In this document: positions 27,945-36,675 of the stretch, one piece after another
Layout of the letters: the number at the start of each line of letters is the position of its first letter
How positions within the stretch are numbered: the first letter of the stretch is position 1
Origin: Myxococcales bacterium
Lineage (GTDB): Bacteria; Myxococcota_C; UBA6777
Length of the DNA: 64,000 nucleotides
Assembly: GCA_020632975.1 (NCBI GenBank)
Contig: JACKEL010000015.1
Span: forward strand, 1-64,000
Reading direction: 5' to 3'
Translations under genes and position numbers: made by a program
Notes under the pieces: model-generated
The model's input: the letters and a program-made list of their open reading frames with translations, nothing else
The model's database searches: none
What the model was told of the DNA's origin: nothing

Positions 27945-29480
27945 TCAAATCCCCTCCAAGAAAAGCTGTTCCATCAAGCGACTACAAGCAAGACGTGCTG
28001 CTTCTTCGTCATGTTGAAGCAACAAAAGAATTTCTTGGACTTTTTCTGACTTTATAAGCAAGAGCTTTTCAGGGCTTGGGCACAAGGTCTCCATCACGTC
28101 GTTGGGCTCGAACTTGTAGAGCCCATTTCCATAATGTCGATGGCTTTTTTTTAGGGATTCTTGGCCGAGTTCGCTCAAGAAAAACAGAAAAAGTCTATCC
28201 ACAAACACAAAAAAATCGTCTTTGGGATAAAAGGAGTGAAAGCAAGTGAGGTGAAGTGCATCTGTACGATTGCGGATTACCTTTGGGCGACCACGATGAA
28301 AAGCCCCAAACAACAAGGGAGCAGGCTCACGACGCTCCAACTTGTACCAAGGATGCCGCATCTTACAAAGATAACGCTCGTGGTAGTGTTTGCGCACCCC
28401 CTCTTGAAGGTACTTTGCAGTGGCGGTCTCTTCAGAGTCCACGACCTCCAAACAAAAAGCAGCTCTCTTCGAGTCAGAGAGAGCTTGCAACGCTGTTTGA
28501 TCGAAGATGGCGTGTTTGACATAGGTGCTTTTGGTCAGACAAGACCGCAGATGTTTGAGAGGTAGGCCCCGTTGCCCCGCGTATTCTTTTGAAAAAGTAA
28601 AAAACGAATTCGCCCCTGTCGCAAGACCACGCCGCACAGCACCATACGAAGACAGTGGAACACCCCCATCCAAACGCGATGGGCCTGTAAAGAGCGCGCG
28701 TAAAAGCGGCGTCCACTTTTTCTTGGGTGGCAACTTTTCTGCTTCAATGAAAGCTTGGTAATACGATTCGATATCGTCGATATCTTCGAGCATTTCTTGG
28801 TGTTGGAGAAAGGTCACTTTGATCGGTTGGGGACGTTGATTGTCGTGACACAACAACAAACAGACAGTGGTCGTCACTTCGGGGAAAAGGGACTTTTCGT
28901 CCGAAAAGATCACGATCTGCTTGAGCAGCGATCTTTCCAACAAAGCTTGTTTGATCTCTTCGCCATAACCCGTATTAAAAAACTCAAAAGGCATCAAAAA
29001 AGCGAGACGACCGCCCTTGTTGAGTTCATGAAGTGATTTGAGCAGAAAAAGAGAAGAGAGATTGACATAGCCTTTTATCTTTTTTCCGACCATTTTTTCG
29101 ATCTTGGGCAAAAGCTGGCGACGCTTAGCAAAGCGCTGAAAGCGCATATAAGGAGGGTTGCAGAGGATAGCATCATACTTTTTCGGGGGCATCTCCAAAT
29201 AATCTGCGCAAACCATGGTAAGACGCGAACAAGGCTGGGTTTGCTGTAAAAGATGTGCGTCAACATCATAAGCCATCATCTCCCAAGAGCCCGTAGGATC
29301 GATGGATTGGATGGCTTGATAAAACACCCCCAATCCAAAAGCAGGGTCCAAGATCGTTTTGGGTTGATCTTGGATCAACCAACGCGCCATCAAGGTCGCA
29401 ACCCATGGAGGCGTAAAGAACTGGCCCAAAGCACGTCGATACGCAAAGGACGTTTGCTTTTTGTATGTTTCTTCATCCAT
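27945..29480 (-). CDS. Adenine-specific DNA methyltransferase, gamma class (M.TaqI-like)
   Basis: A 511-residue protein. Motif X-like GQFFTPPWVATLM is followed by motif I DPAFGLGVF at 45-53 and motif IV NPPY at 108-111. This order is that of gamma-class N6-adenine methyltransferases such as M.TaqI. The remaining 300 residues hold a target-recognition region; a short TRD signature GLATGANSFF is visible near 290. The protein is complete, with the usual length of M.TaqI-type enzymes, and lacks the N-terminal nuclease of the longer type IIG enzymes. No endonuclease is adjacent. It is divergent from the first Clp-like gene (185 bases between the starts), so any functional link between the two is only proximity. 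Confidence 0.88.
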   Translation of the reverse strand: MDEETYKKQTSFAYRRALGQFFTPPWVATLMARWLIQDQPKTILDPAFGLGVFYQAIQSIDPTGSWEMMAYDVDAHLLQQTQPCSRLTMVCADYLEMPPKKYDAILCNPPYMRFQRFAKRRQLLPKIEKMVGKKIKGYVNLSSLFLLKSLHELNKGGRLAFLMPFEFFNTGYGEEIKQALLERSLLKQIVIFSDEKSLFPEVTTTVCLLLCHDNQRPQPIKVTFLQHQEMLEDIDDIESYYQAFIEAEKLPPKKKWTPLLRALFTGPSRLDGGVPLSSYGAVRRGLATGANSFFTFSKEYAGQRGLPLKHLRSCLTKSTYVKHAIFDQTALQALSDSKRAAFCLEVVDSEETATAKYLQEGVRKHYHERYLCKMRHPWYKLERREPAPLLFGAFHRGRPKVIRNRTDALHLTCFHSFYPKDDFFVFVDRLFLFFLSELGQESLKKSHRHYGNGLYKFEPNDVMETLCPSPEKLLLIKSEKVQEILLLLQHDEEAARLACSRLMEQLFLEGI

Positions 29481-29664
29481 GACGTCTTACCGCGCCTCTC
29501 CAAACAAATACCCTCAAAAAAACGTGTATCGTCTACATACCATTTGTTCGTCGAACACAAAGGGGCTCGATGCAAAGACCTTGCATGGAGAGACGAACCC
29601 AAGCAAGATTATCTCGTCAAAGAGCCACACCCAGCCCCCTTCACGTTGCTTGGAGATCCCCTTG

Positions 29665-32600
29665 ATGAACGCCCAAGATAGTTCGCCCAACAAAGAGACC
29701 AAAGAAACACAAGAGCCTCAACAGGTTCAGCACATCAAGATCAAGCTCTTTGTCCACGAACACCATGACGGAAACTTTACCATCGAAGTCCTCGGGAAAC
29801 GCGAGATCTGCGTCTACGCCACGGACCTTGACCAAGGCCGCGAAGAGTTGATGTTGATGCTCGTCGATCTTGTCGAACGCAGCCACCCACGGCTTCAAAG
29901 TAGCTTTCAACCTCCTGATGGTATCGAACACCACTCCCTCGAAGTCCCCCGAACCGTCTATGTGTCCGACGCTTCAGGGCGTAGCGCTGTTCCCACCAAA
30001 GTGTCTTTTACCATCCAACGCGATCGCAAGTGGCAACGCCTGTTCTTTCCGCGCCTCAACTGCCATTACTGGCTCTCTGTAGAATCGCCTCTCGAAGAAG
30101 AAGCCATCGCCTTTTTGCAGCATCATCAGTTCAAAAAGATGAACGATGACAATCGACTGTTCGTGCGTTACGAAAAGAACGAATGGATCGAAGAGTTGGA
30201 GCTCGAAGCAACCCGTCCGCACCTAGAAGAGTTTACGGGGCGCTTTTTGGGACACGAACTCCTACCAAGCCCCGCAGAAAAAAAAGAAGCGGAAGAAAAA
30301 GAAGCAGAAGAAAAAGCCAAACAACAAGGCAAAAAGTCCAAAAAGCGCCCAAAGACCCCTACCCTCAAAAAGATCGGGCTCCCGATCTCCCAACAAGCCA
30401 AAGACAAAGAACTGGATCGCGCCTATGGACGTGAAAAAGAGCTCCAAGAACTCTTTAACATGCTCCAAGCCAAGGGCGGAAAAGCCATCGTCTTGGTCGG
30501 TCCCGCAGGCTGTGGAAAAAGTACGATTCTCTCAGAACTTGCGTATCGCATTACGCACCCAGACACACCCGAAGCACTCCGCGAAAGACCGATCTGGTTT
30601 GCGGATGCCAACCGCGTGATCGCGACAGATGGTTGGTTTGGAGACTGGCAACGCCAGTGTTTGGATGTCGTGCAAGAGTGTATTGATGCCGAAGTCATCT
30701 GGTACATCGGCGATCTACTGCACCTTTTGGACGCAGGAAAGAATGTTAGTTCAGAGCAAAACGTTGCAATGATGCTCAAACCTTACCTTTCCAATCGCAG
30801 GATCACCGTGATTGGGGAGTGTAGCAACCGCAACTTTGCCCAACTGGAACTCCGTGATGTCGGATTTGCCCGTCTCTTCACGCCCTACCGTTTGGAAGAT
30901 CCTGCCCCCGAACAGATCCGACAGATCCTCAAAGATGTCTCTGTGGACTTGAAAAAAGAAAGTGGTCTCGAAGTCTCCAAAGAAGGACTCGACACCACGA
31001 TGGAACTAAGTCGCCGCTTTCAAAGCAGCCAAAGCCTTTTGGGACATAGCGTATCTTTTCTACGTCGTCTGATCGACGATCTTTCAAGTGGTACAGAAAG
31101 ACCCAACAAACCTCTCGGTAGAGTCGAGGTGATCGAACACTTTTGTTCTGAAACGGGGATGCCTGACTTTTTGATTCGAGATGATCTTCCCCTTGATCCC
31201 GAAGCCATCTGGATGAGCTTTCGCAAAAGACTGATCGGCCAAGAAGAAGCCATCCGCCGCATGACCGATCTTGTCGCGATGATCAAGTCTGGACTCTCTG
31301 ATCTAGGCCGTCCACTCGGCTCTTTCTTGTTTGTTGGCCCCACAGGGGTCGGAAAAACCGAGATGGCCAAGTGTCTTACACACTTCCTCTTTGGCCGAGA
31401 AGATCGATTGATTCGCTTTGATATGTCCGAGTTCATCGACGCTTCAAGCGTCTTTCGATTTTTGGGCGATGCCAAAAACGAAGGCAAGTTGATCAGCGCG
31501 GTGCGACGCAATCCCTTCGCAGTGTTGCTGCTCGACGAGATCGAAAAGGCGCACCCTGCGGTATTTGATGTCTTGCTTCAGGTCCTTGGAGAAGCCCGTC
31601 TCACCGACGAAGCGGGACGCACCGCAGACTTTCGCAACGTGGTGGTGCTGATGACCTCCAACCTTGGGGTCAGCACTTTCCGTCGCCAGATGGGGTTTGG
31701 GCAAGAAGTCGCGCTGCGTTTCCGCGATCACTTTATCGCAGAAGCCGAACGTTTCTTCCGTCCTGAGTTCTTCAACCGCATCGACTACATCATCCCCTTT
31801 ATGCCCCTTGAAGAAGACGCGATCCGCCAAATCACGAAAAGAGAAGTCAAAAAGTTCTTACAGCGTGAGGGTATCCAGCATCGCGAACTCTCTTTGCAGA
31901 TCGATGAAGAAGTCCAACCTTGGCTCGCAGAACGCGGTGTCAATCCACGCTATGGTGCGCGCCCTCTGAAGCGTGTCATCGAAAAACAGTTGACGGCACC
32001 CTTGGCACGACATCTTTCGGCCAAGAGAGGCTCCCATGGTGGCCAGTTGCGCGTCTCTATCGAAGGAGAAGGCGAAGAACTTGGCTTCCAACACCTCGCG
32101 CAAACCAAAAAGCAGGAAGGTCACAACGCTCGTGTGACCTTGCAAAAACTTCTTGAAGAGATCGGGCTTGTTCGTTACCGCGCACAGCGTTGGTCGCGCA
32201 GCGGGCTCTTTCGAGAACTCAACCACAAAGTCCGCCTTTTCGATCGATTGAGTCAGTCTCCCAACTTTTGGAACGATCACGCAACTGCCGAGCAATACGT
32301 CAAAAACATCGAAGCTGAACGTCAAGTGCTTCAACAATACAAGACCTTTTGGGAGATGATCTGCTCCATAGAAGATCTCGCTTTTGAAACCTACTACGAC
32401 AAAAATACGGCCCAAAAAGAAACACTTGAAGAAGAACTCGCGCAAGCTGAAAAGACCCTCGAAGAACTAGAATTTCAACTTTACAGCCAACGCTTCCAAC
32501 ATCCCCATGCTGCGACGCTTTACTTCCTTCCAGGGAAAGGCGCGTCTAGCTTTTTGCGACACTTGCTCAAGTGCTACTTGGAGCTTGGCGTGGAAAGAGG

Positions 32601-33300
32601 TTGGCAGGTCTCCCCTTATGCTTCGCAGCGGATCGCAGACGAAGAGTTGCCCCACTTTCATATCCCAGCGGAAGATCCCCCCCTTCCAGAGGCACTTTTG
32701 GCGCTCGAAGAACGCATCAAACGCAAAGACAAGCGAAACAGCACGCTTTCCGCAGAGCAAGAAAGCGAACAAGAAGCCCTGCGACGTGCAGATGAGCAGC
32801 GATTGTATGAGTTCAAAAAGCGCAACAGCCTAGAGTTTCGACGTTGGATGTGGCGTGAACAAGACCGCATCGACCTCAGTGATCCAGAGATGCGAAATCG
32901 CCGTATCGAACGCCTTCTTGATGATCTGTTTACCATCAGCGGCGAAGAGAATCCCCGTGCCTTGTTGTTTGAAGGCCACCACGTGGCTTGTTTGTTGAGC
33001 AACGAAAGTGGTTTTCACTCTCGAATCTCGGGAACAACCACAGAACAAGTCAAAGTGTTTTACAACGATCAACGTGCATCCCGCAAAGAACAGCTTTTTC
33101 ATCCTGTGGATCTCGAAAGCAAGTGGGACACACGAAGACTGCGCAGCATCCAAGAAAACAAAAATCTTCTTATCGACCACATCCTCAACACCCACGTCTA
33201 CTTGGAACCTCGCCTTCACTTGCTTTACGCTCGCATGATGCGAAGCCACCTTTATTTCAACACATTTGGCGAACAAGCTGCCCTTTGGCTCAAACCCTAA
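29665..33300 (+). CDS. Clp/Hsp100-like double AAA+ protein A with HicB-like N-terminus and release-factor-like C-terminus
   Basis: 1211 residues from ATG 29665, with GGAG nine bases upstream; an earlier in-frame Met lies inside the divergent intergenic region. Domains in order: two beta/alpha repeats resembling HicB (about 25-170), a Glu/Lys-rich linker (about 205-240), AAA+ D1, AAA+ D2 and a C-terminal domain. D1 has Walker A GPAGCGKST (near 278), but the Walker B site reads WYIGDLLHLL, so the catalytic Glu is absent. D2 has Walker A GPTGVGKTE (near 558), Walker B LLLDEIEKA (near 621), sensor MTSN, Arg finger FFNRID and GARPLKR. The D2 Tyr pore loop (GYVGY) is missing: MSEF is followed by FLGDAKNEGKL. 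Residues about 860-1010 resemble the PCRF domain of release factor 2 (SPNFWNDHATAEQYVKNIEA, ATLYFLPGKGASSFLRHLL). No GGQ is present. The function is unknown. Confidence 0.85.
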   Translation: MNAQDSSPNKETKETQEPQQVQHIKIKLFVHEHHDGNFTIEVLGKREICVYATDLDQGREELMLMLVDLVERSHPRLQSSFQPPDGIEHHSLEVPRTVYVSDASGRSAVPTKVSFTIQRDRKWQRLFFPRLNCHYWLSVESPLEEEAIAFLQHHQFKKMNDDNRLFVRYEKNEWIEELELEATRPHLEEFTGRFLGHELLPSPAEKKEAEEKEAEEKAKQQGKKSKKRPKTPTLKKIGLPISQQAKDKELDRAYGREKELQELFNMLQAKGGKAIVLVGPAGCGKSTILSELAYRITHPDTPEALRERPIWFADANRVIATDGWFGDWQRQCLDVVQECIDAEVIWYIGDLLHLLDAGKNVSSEQNVAMMLKPYLSNRRITVIGECSNRNFAQLELRDVGFARLFTPYRLEDPAPEQIRQILKDVSVDLKKESGLEVSKEGLDTTMELSRRFQSSQSLLGHSVSFLRRLIDDLSSGTERPNKPLGRVEVIEHFCSETGMPDFLIRDDLPLDPEAIWMSFRKRLIGQEEAIRRMTDLVAMIKSGLSDLGRPLGSFLFVGPTGVGKTEMAKCLTHFLFGREDRLIRFDMSEFIDASSVFRFLGDAKNEGKLISAVRRNPFAVLLLDEIEKAHPAVFDVLLQVLGEARLTDEAGRTADFRNVVVLMTSNLGVSTFRRQMGFGQEVALRFRDHFIAEAERFFRPEFFNRIDYIIPFMPLEEDAIRQITKREVKKFLQREGIQHRELSLQIDEEVQPWLAERGVNPRYGARPLKRVIEKQLTAPLARHLSAKRGSHGGQLRVSIEGEGEELGFQHLAQTKKQEGHNARVTLQKLLEEIGLVRYRAQRWSRSGLFRELNHKVRLFDRLSQSPNFWNDHATAEQYVKNIEAERQVLQQYKTFWEMICSIEDLAFETYYDKNTAQKETLEEELAQAEKTLEELEFQLYSQRFQHPHAATLYFLPGKGASSFLRHLLKCYLELGVERGWQVSPYASQRIADEELPHFHIPAEDPPLPEALLALEERIKRKDKRNSTLSAEQESEQEALRRADEQRLYEFKKRNSLEFRRWMWREQDRIDLSDPEMRNRRIERLLDDLFTISGEENPRALLFEGHHVACLLSNESGFHSRISGTTTEQVKVFYNDQRASRKEQLFHPVDLESKWDTRRLRSIQENKNLLIDHILNTHVYLEPRLHLLYARMMRSHLYFNTFGEQAALWLKP

Positions 33301-33499
33301 TCCCCCCACAACCCGCCTTCTCTTCTTTGCTTTTCTTGACAGATGCAAAATAAAACCTATTGATAAATCCCCAAAGCCAACGAATGCCTCACAAGCTTTC
33401 GTTCAAGCCGAGCCTTACTCCATCTCAAAGGCACAGGCACATCACCGCACCACCCCACACAAAAGGACAAAACAACCCAAAAAACAAAGGAACCAGAAG

Positions 33500-33937
33500 A
33501 TGAGAGAAACACACGACCCCGTGGCAGAAAAACGAGAACAACGACGTCGATATGCGGCTCTCCCGTTGGTCTATTCCTGCTCAGGATGCTCAAGCGCCGC
33601 CCAACTCGCGAACACTTTGGCTGTTCGCTTGGATCGAGAAGCACTTGCAGAGATGTCCTGTATTGCGGGCGTTGGGGGAGACGTCAAATCACTTGTGAAA
33701 ACAGCTCACTCTCCTCGACCTTTGTTGGTTTTGGATGGTTGTCCTCTACACTGCGCCAAAAACTGCTTGCTCCGCCATGGTCTCCAACCTACCCAACATA
33801 TCGACCTTTCTACCCAAGGAGTCAAAAAGGTCTTGCATGAAGACGCCAGCCCAGAAGAACAACAACGTGTCTGGGAACAGACGATCCTTCCAGCCCTTTC
33901 GACTCTCCAAGCCACTGACAACCCAAGCATAAACTGA
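33500..33937 (+). CDS. DGC-domain putative zinc-binding protein
   Basis: A 145-residue protein from ATG 33500. The Cys pattern YSCSGCSS, SCIAG and DGCPLHCAKNC is that of the DGC domain (Pfam PF08859), a small domain with four to six conserved Cys named for its Asp-Gly-Cys motif. It is probably metal-binding and cytoplasmic; no reaction is established. The N-terminal 25 residues are very polar (Arg/Glu-rich). It lies between the first Clp-like gene and a glycosyltransferase on the same strand. The upstream spacing (200 bases) suggests its own promoter. Confidence 0.8.
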   Translation: MRETHDPVAEKREQRRRYAALPLVYSCSGCSSAAQLANTLAVRLDREALAEMSCIAGVGGDVKSLVKTAHSPRPLLVLDGCPLHCAKNCLLRHGLQPTQHIDLSTQGVKKVLHEDASPEEQQRVWEQTILPALSTLQATDNPSIN

Positions 33938-33983
33938 GCTGAGCTTCGAGCCGCGGCGACCTTGAAAAGAAAGGTAAACATGC

Positions 33984-35150
33984 ATGGAATGGTTTTTTTG
34001 GTCCCTACTCGCCTGTTGTAGTTTTGGGACACTTTTGGGAACAGCCCACCTCTTCTGGTTTTTGCGTCCCCCCTCCAATGCCCCCGAAGAGTGGCCTTTT
34101 CTCTCTGTCATCAAACCGCTCAAGGGCATCGACGCAGGACTCCAACAGAACCTCCATACGCTGTTTCAACAGGACTATCCGCGCTTTGAGATCTTGTTTG
34201 GTGTCGAAGGCCACGAAGATCCAGTGATCGACTTGGTGCACAGCGTAGCCTCGCACTATCCGGATGTTTCTTACCGTATGGTCATCCATGATGGAAACCG
34301 CGGCCTCAATCCCAAAGTCGCAAATATCCGTGCCATCTGGGAAACAGGCGTCCAAGAGATCGTCGTACTCAACGATTCCAACATCGCTGTTCGCCCGATG
34401 TATCTTCAAGAGATGGCACGTCCTTTTTGCAAAGACCCGAATATCGGCCTCGTGAGCAGTATCTTTGTAGGGTCAGGGGAAAAGACTTTTTGGGCCTTCA
34501 TGGAAAATATGTACATCAACGGACCTTTGGCGAATATGCTCGCAGCCTACCAGTCCTTGACCCAAGAAGCCCTTGTGGTCGGCAAATCCAACGCATTTCG
34601 TAGCCAACTCCTCGATGCACTGGGTGGATTCGAAAGCTTGGCTTACGTGTTGGCGGAAGACTACCACATGGGCAAGATGATGCGTTACGCGGGCTACCAA
34701 GTCGTCTTTTGCTCGCAAGCTTGCTTCAATCAAAACCTACACACGACCCTACCCGTCTTGTGGAATCGCTACGTACGTTGGGGGCTGATTCGCTCCCGCC
34801 TCACCCCTTTGCTGTACCCTCTCGAAGCCCTACTCAACCCACTGTGCTTGGGATTCCTTGTCTTTGCTTTCCTTGGGAGATGGGAAGTCTTTGTTTGGTA
34901 CTTTGCGCTTGTTTCGATCCGCGATGGACTCCAATGGGCCAAGTTACGCGGGCGAGAGCACCTTGGTTGGGTCCTGCTGAGCGGTTGGATGCGCGATCTG
35001 CTCTACACACTGATATGGTTTGCTGCACCTTTTTATCGAAGCGTCTCTTGGCGCGGAAATCGCCTAAGCGTCGGCATCGGCACCCATCTCTTTGTACAAA
35101 AGAAAGCCGTTCTACAGCCATCCGAAGTCCCCACAAGTCGTAAGATATAA
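33984..35150 (+). CDS. Ceramide-glucosyltransferase-like glycosyltransferase (GT21/GT2)
   Basis: A 388-residue membrane protein: an N-terminal membrane segment (about 3-27), a cytoplasmic GT-A domain, then two to three C-terminal hydrophobic segments. The GT21 signatures are in order: FLSVIKPLKGID, the aspartates in DGNRGLNPKVANI and NDSNIAV (the DXD position), AEDYHMGK, and NRYVRWG matching the (Q/R)xxRW motif. Bacterial members transfer glucose or glucuronic acid from UDP to ceramide or related lipids. The acceptor here is not known. The start at 33984 is preceded by AAAGG. It is 46 bases after the DGC gene. Confidence 0.87.
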   Translation: MEWFFWSLLACCSFGTLLGTAHLFWFLRPPSNAPEEWPFLSVIKPLKGIDAGLQQNLHTLFQQDYPRFEILFGVEGHEDPVIDLVHSVASHYPDVSYRMVIHDGNRGLNPKVANIRAIWETGVQEIVVLNDSNIAVRPMYLQEMARPFCKDPNIGLVSSIFVGSGEKTFWAFMENMYINGPLANMLAAYQSLTQEALVVGKSNAFRSQLLDALGGFESLAYVLAEDYHMGKMMRYAGYQVVFCSQACFNQNLHTTLPVLWNRYVRWGLIRSRLTPLLYPLEALLNPLCLGFLVFAFLGRWEVFVWYFALVSIRDGLQWAKLRGREHLGWVLLSGWMRDLLYTLIWFAAPFYRSVSWRGNRLSVGIGTHLFVQKKAVLQPSEVPTSRKI

Positions 35151-35152
35151 TC

Positions 35153-35343
35153 CAAAGAAAACGACCTTCCAAAGAAAACGACCTTCCAAAGACAACAACC
35201 TCCCAAAGAAAACGACCTTCAAAGAGAACGCTCGCCAAAAGCGAAGACCTCCAAAGATAGACTCCCTCCAAGAGAATTGCTTCCAAAAGCAACCACCTCG
35301 CAAAGAGAACACTCGCCAAAAGCGACGACCTTCCAAAGAGAAA
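35153..35343. repeat. Degenerate 15-18-bp tandem repeat, about 11-12 copies
   Basis: Immediately after the glycosyltransferase stop there is a run of units of the form CCAAAGAAAACGACCTT. The first two are identical, and the later ones differ by substitutions and one- or two-base length changes. A higher-order 31-base pair (CAAAGAGAACRCTCGCCAAA and following) occurs twice, near 35219 and 35299. It is not a CRISPR array, because there are no spacers and the unit is too short. The varying unit length means that no frame encodes a clean peptide repeat, although several frames stay open. It may mark an unstable or insertion-prone site. Confidence 0.85.
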
Positions 35344-35444
35344 AGAATGCCTATTGCCCAAAGGCAAAGAGCTTGCCTTGGGAGATTTGGCGTTGGGATG
35401 GGAGAAGGGAAAAGGAAGAAGACAAAAGGAGGGAGAAGCGGGGA

Positions 35445-35855
35445 TTATGCTTCGAGGATGGGGGACAAAGGTTTGCGATCTGCGAGTGCAGAAACGCGGA
35501 TATCGTGGCGGGTTTCTTGTTCACGAATCTTCTGAAGAGCCCGACACATCGTGGGTTTGCTTACGCGGACCTTTGCACAAGCAAAAAAGTCATCACAAAG
35601 ATCTTCGAGGGTTGCGTTGGGTTTTCCAGCGACGATCTGACGCAACATGCTAAGGCTGCGTTGATCGATGCGGGGTTGGGGACCACGGCGATAGTCTTTG
35701 GGTTCGAGGTGACCCGTCTCACGAAAACGCTTCAACCAGTTTTGCACGGTAGCAAGGCAAACACAAAAGCGCCGTGCCAACTCGCGTTGCGAGCCTTCAC
35801 CATTTTGGTAAGCTTTGATGACACGGATACGCAAATCATTGGAATATGGGCGCAT
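35445..35855 (-). mobile_element. IS630-type transposase helix-turn-helix remnant
   Basis: From ATG 35855 the minus strand encodes MRPYSNDLRIRVIKAYQNGE, the classic start of the IS630-family N-terminal DNA-binding protein. A two-helix HTH (SQRELARRFCVCLATVQNWL), a linker GGPQPRID-like region and the second HTH (PNATLEDLCDDFFACAK, KPTMCRALQKI) follow. The similarity stops near residue 120, and the last twenty codons look unrelated. The DDE catalytic part that normally follows in the second reading frame is not found in the next kilobase in any frame. The element is therefore a truncated, inactive copy. An open frame upstream to 35942 adds 29 residues that do not match the family. Confidence 0.85.
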
Positions 35856-36234
35856 GAGAAAACTCCTCACGAAACATAAAGTATGTATGGGTGGGAGTTT
35901 CACAGAGTCTGCGTGTTGGATGGTAGGTTGTTCGCAAAGCATCTGAAGATGCAGAAAAAGATCGAAGAACAGATCGAGTTTGTCTTCTCATCTTGCGAAC
36001 TTACGGAAACAACGCTCTGTGTGTGATGGGGAGTCACCAAAGGAGTGGATGCAAAAAGACAGAACCTTCGTTGGCTTGGCTCGTTTCAAGCCACGCACCG
36101 AGTTTGCGAGTCAAGGTCATCATCGACTCGAATAGAGGTAGATCTTAGGCATCCAAAAACTTTGTGCGACTCCACACCCCAACCATACATCAGGGTAAAT
36201 GATTGACTTCAAAAAGCCTGACTGTTTCGTCTCT

Positions 36235-36291
36235 GCGGCGTCAACTTCCTCTCTTTAGGAGCGTTCCTTTGTAGAGGAAGTGGAAGACGCT
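36235..36291. ncRNA. Candidate structured element, hairpin 1 of a related pair
   Basis: GCGGCGTCAACTTCCTCT at 36235-36252 pairs with AGAGGAAGTGGAAGACGCT at 36273-36291, and AGGA/TCCT pair inside the loop. A T-run follows (CCGTTTTTTC), so the unit could end in an intrinsic terminator. The arms are homologous to those of the second hairpin at 36359-36457. Strand and transcription are unknown. Confidence 0.4.
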
Positions 36292-36358
36292 GAGCCGTTT
36301 TTTCAAACAAGTCTCTTCCGAGACATCTTGGTGTAGATTCACACCGCTTGCGTGTCCT

Positions 36359-36457
36359 GCGACATCAACTTCCTCTCCATCTGCTTTTCTTTGTTGGGGT
36401 GGTCCTCAAACCAGCCAAACAAAGAGAAGCCTGCAAAGTAGAGGAAGTGGATGGCGT
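36359..36457. ncRNA. Candidate structured element, hairpin 2 of a related pair
   Basis: GCGACATCAACTTCCTCT at 36359-36376 pairs with AGAGGAAGTGGATGGCGT at 36440-36457. The stem continues inward, imperfectly, from TGCTTTTCTTTGTTGGGGTG to CCAGCCAAACAAAGAGAAGC with a short apical loop. Both hairpins share the arm sequence and a following GAGCCG, so they arose by duplication. Their position upstream of Clp-like genes B and C suggests a leader or small RNA, but this is inference. Confidence 0.4.
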
Positions 36458-36675
36458 AGAGCCGCCTATACACAATTCACAAGTGAGTGGATAACACACA
36501 TGCTTCAAAATCGTCAACATCTTTCTTTCGCAAGGTCTCGTCCCATCGAGACATTGAGAAGAGAAGCGATGTTGGAGGACCTACACAAGCAGCAAAGTTT
36601 ATGTAGGATAAAACAGCAAATTGATGCGACGGCCGCTCTAGATCCCCAACGAACGATGCAGAGGTAGAAATCTTT

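Larger units (their letters stand above)
35856..36675. other. 820-base intergenic region upstream of Clp-like gene B
   Basis: No credible protein gene was found. The first part flanks the IS630 remnant. From 36235 to 36457 it contains two related long inverted repeats, listed separately. The last 200 bases before the ATG at 36676 have no strong ribosome binding site (GAGG at about 36658) and no clear sigma-70 promoter that I can recognise. Confidence 0.7.

Noticed and set aside
27938..27965. A GGTTCAAATCC motif resembling a tRNA T-arm
   Set aside because: The flanking bases do not form the T-stem, and no acceptor, D or anticodon arms were found around it.
35153..35343. Possible CRISPR array
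   Set aside because: Units are 15-18 bases, degenerate and directly adjacent, with no spacers; no cas gene is present in the window.
34834..35367. Minus-strand open frame of 177 codons with a repetitive Leu/Phe/Trp-rich translation over the tandem repeats
   Set aside because: Its coding appearance comes from the repeat itself and from antisense overlap with the glycosyltransferase; no start signal is seen.
35277..35879. Plus-strand 200-codon frame over the IS630 remnant
   Set aside because: It is antisense to the recognisable transposase HTH.
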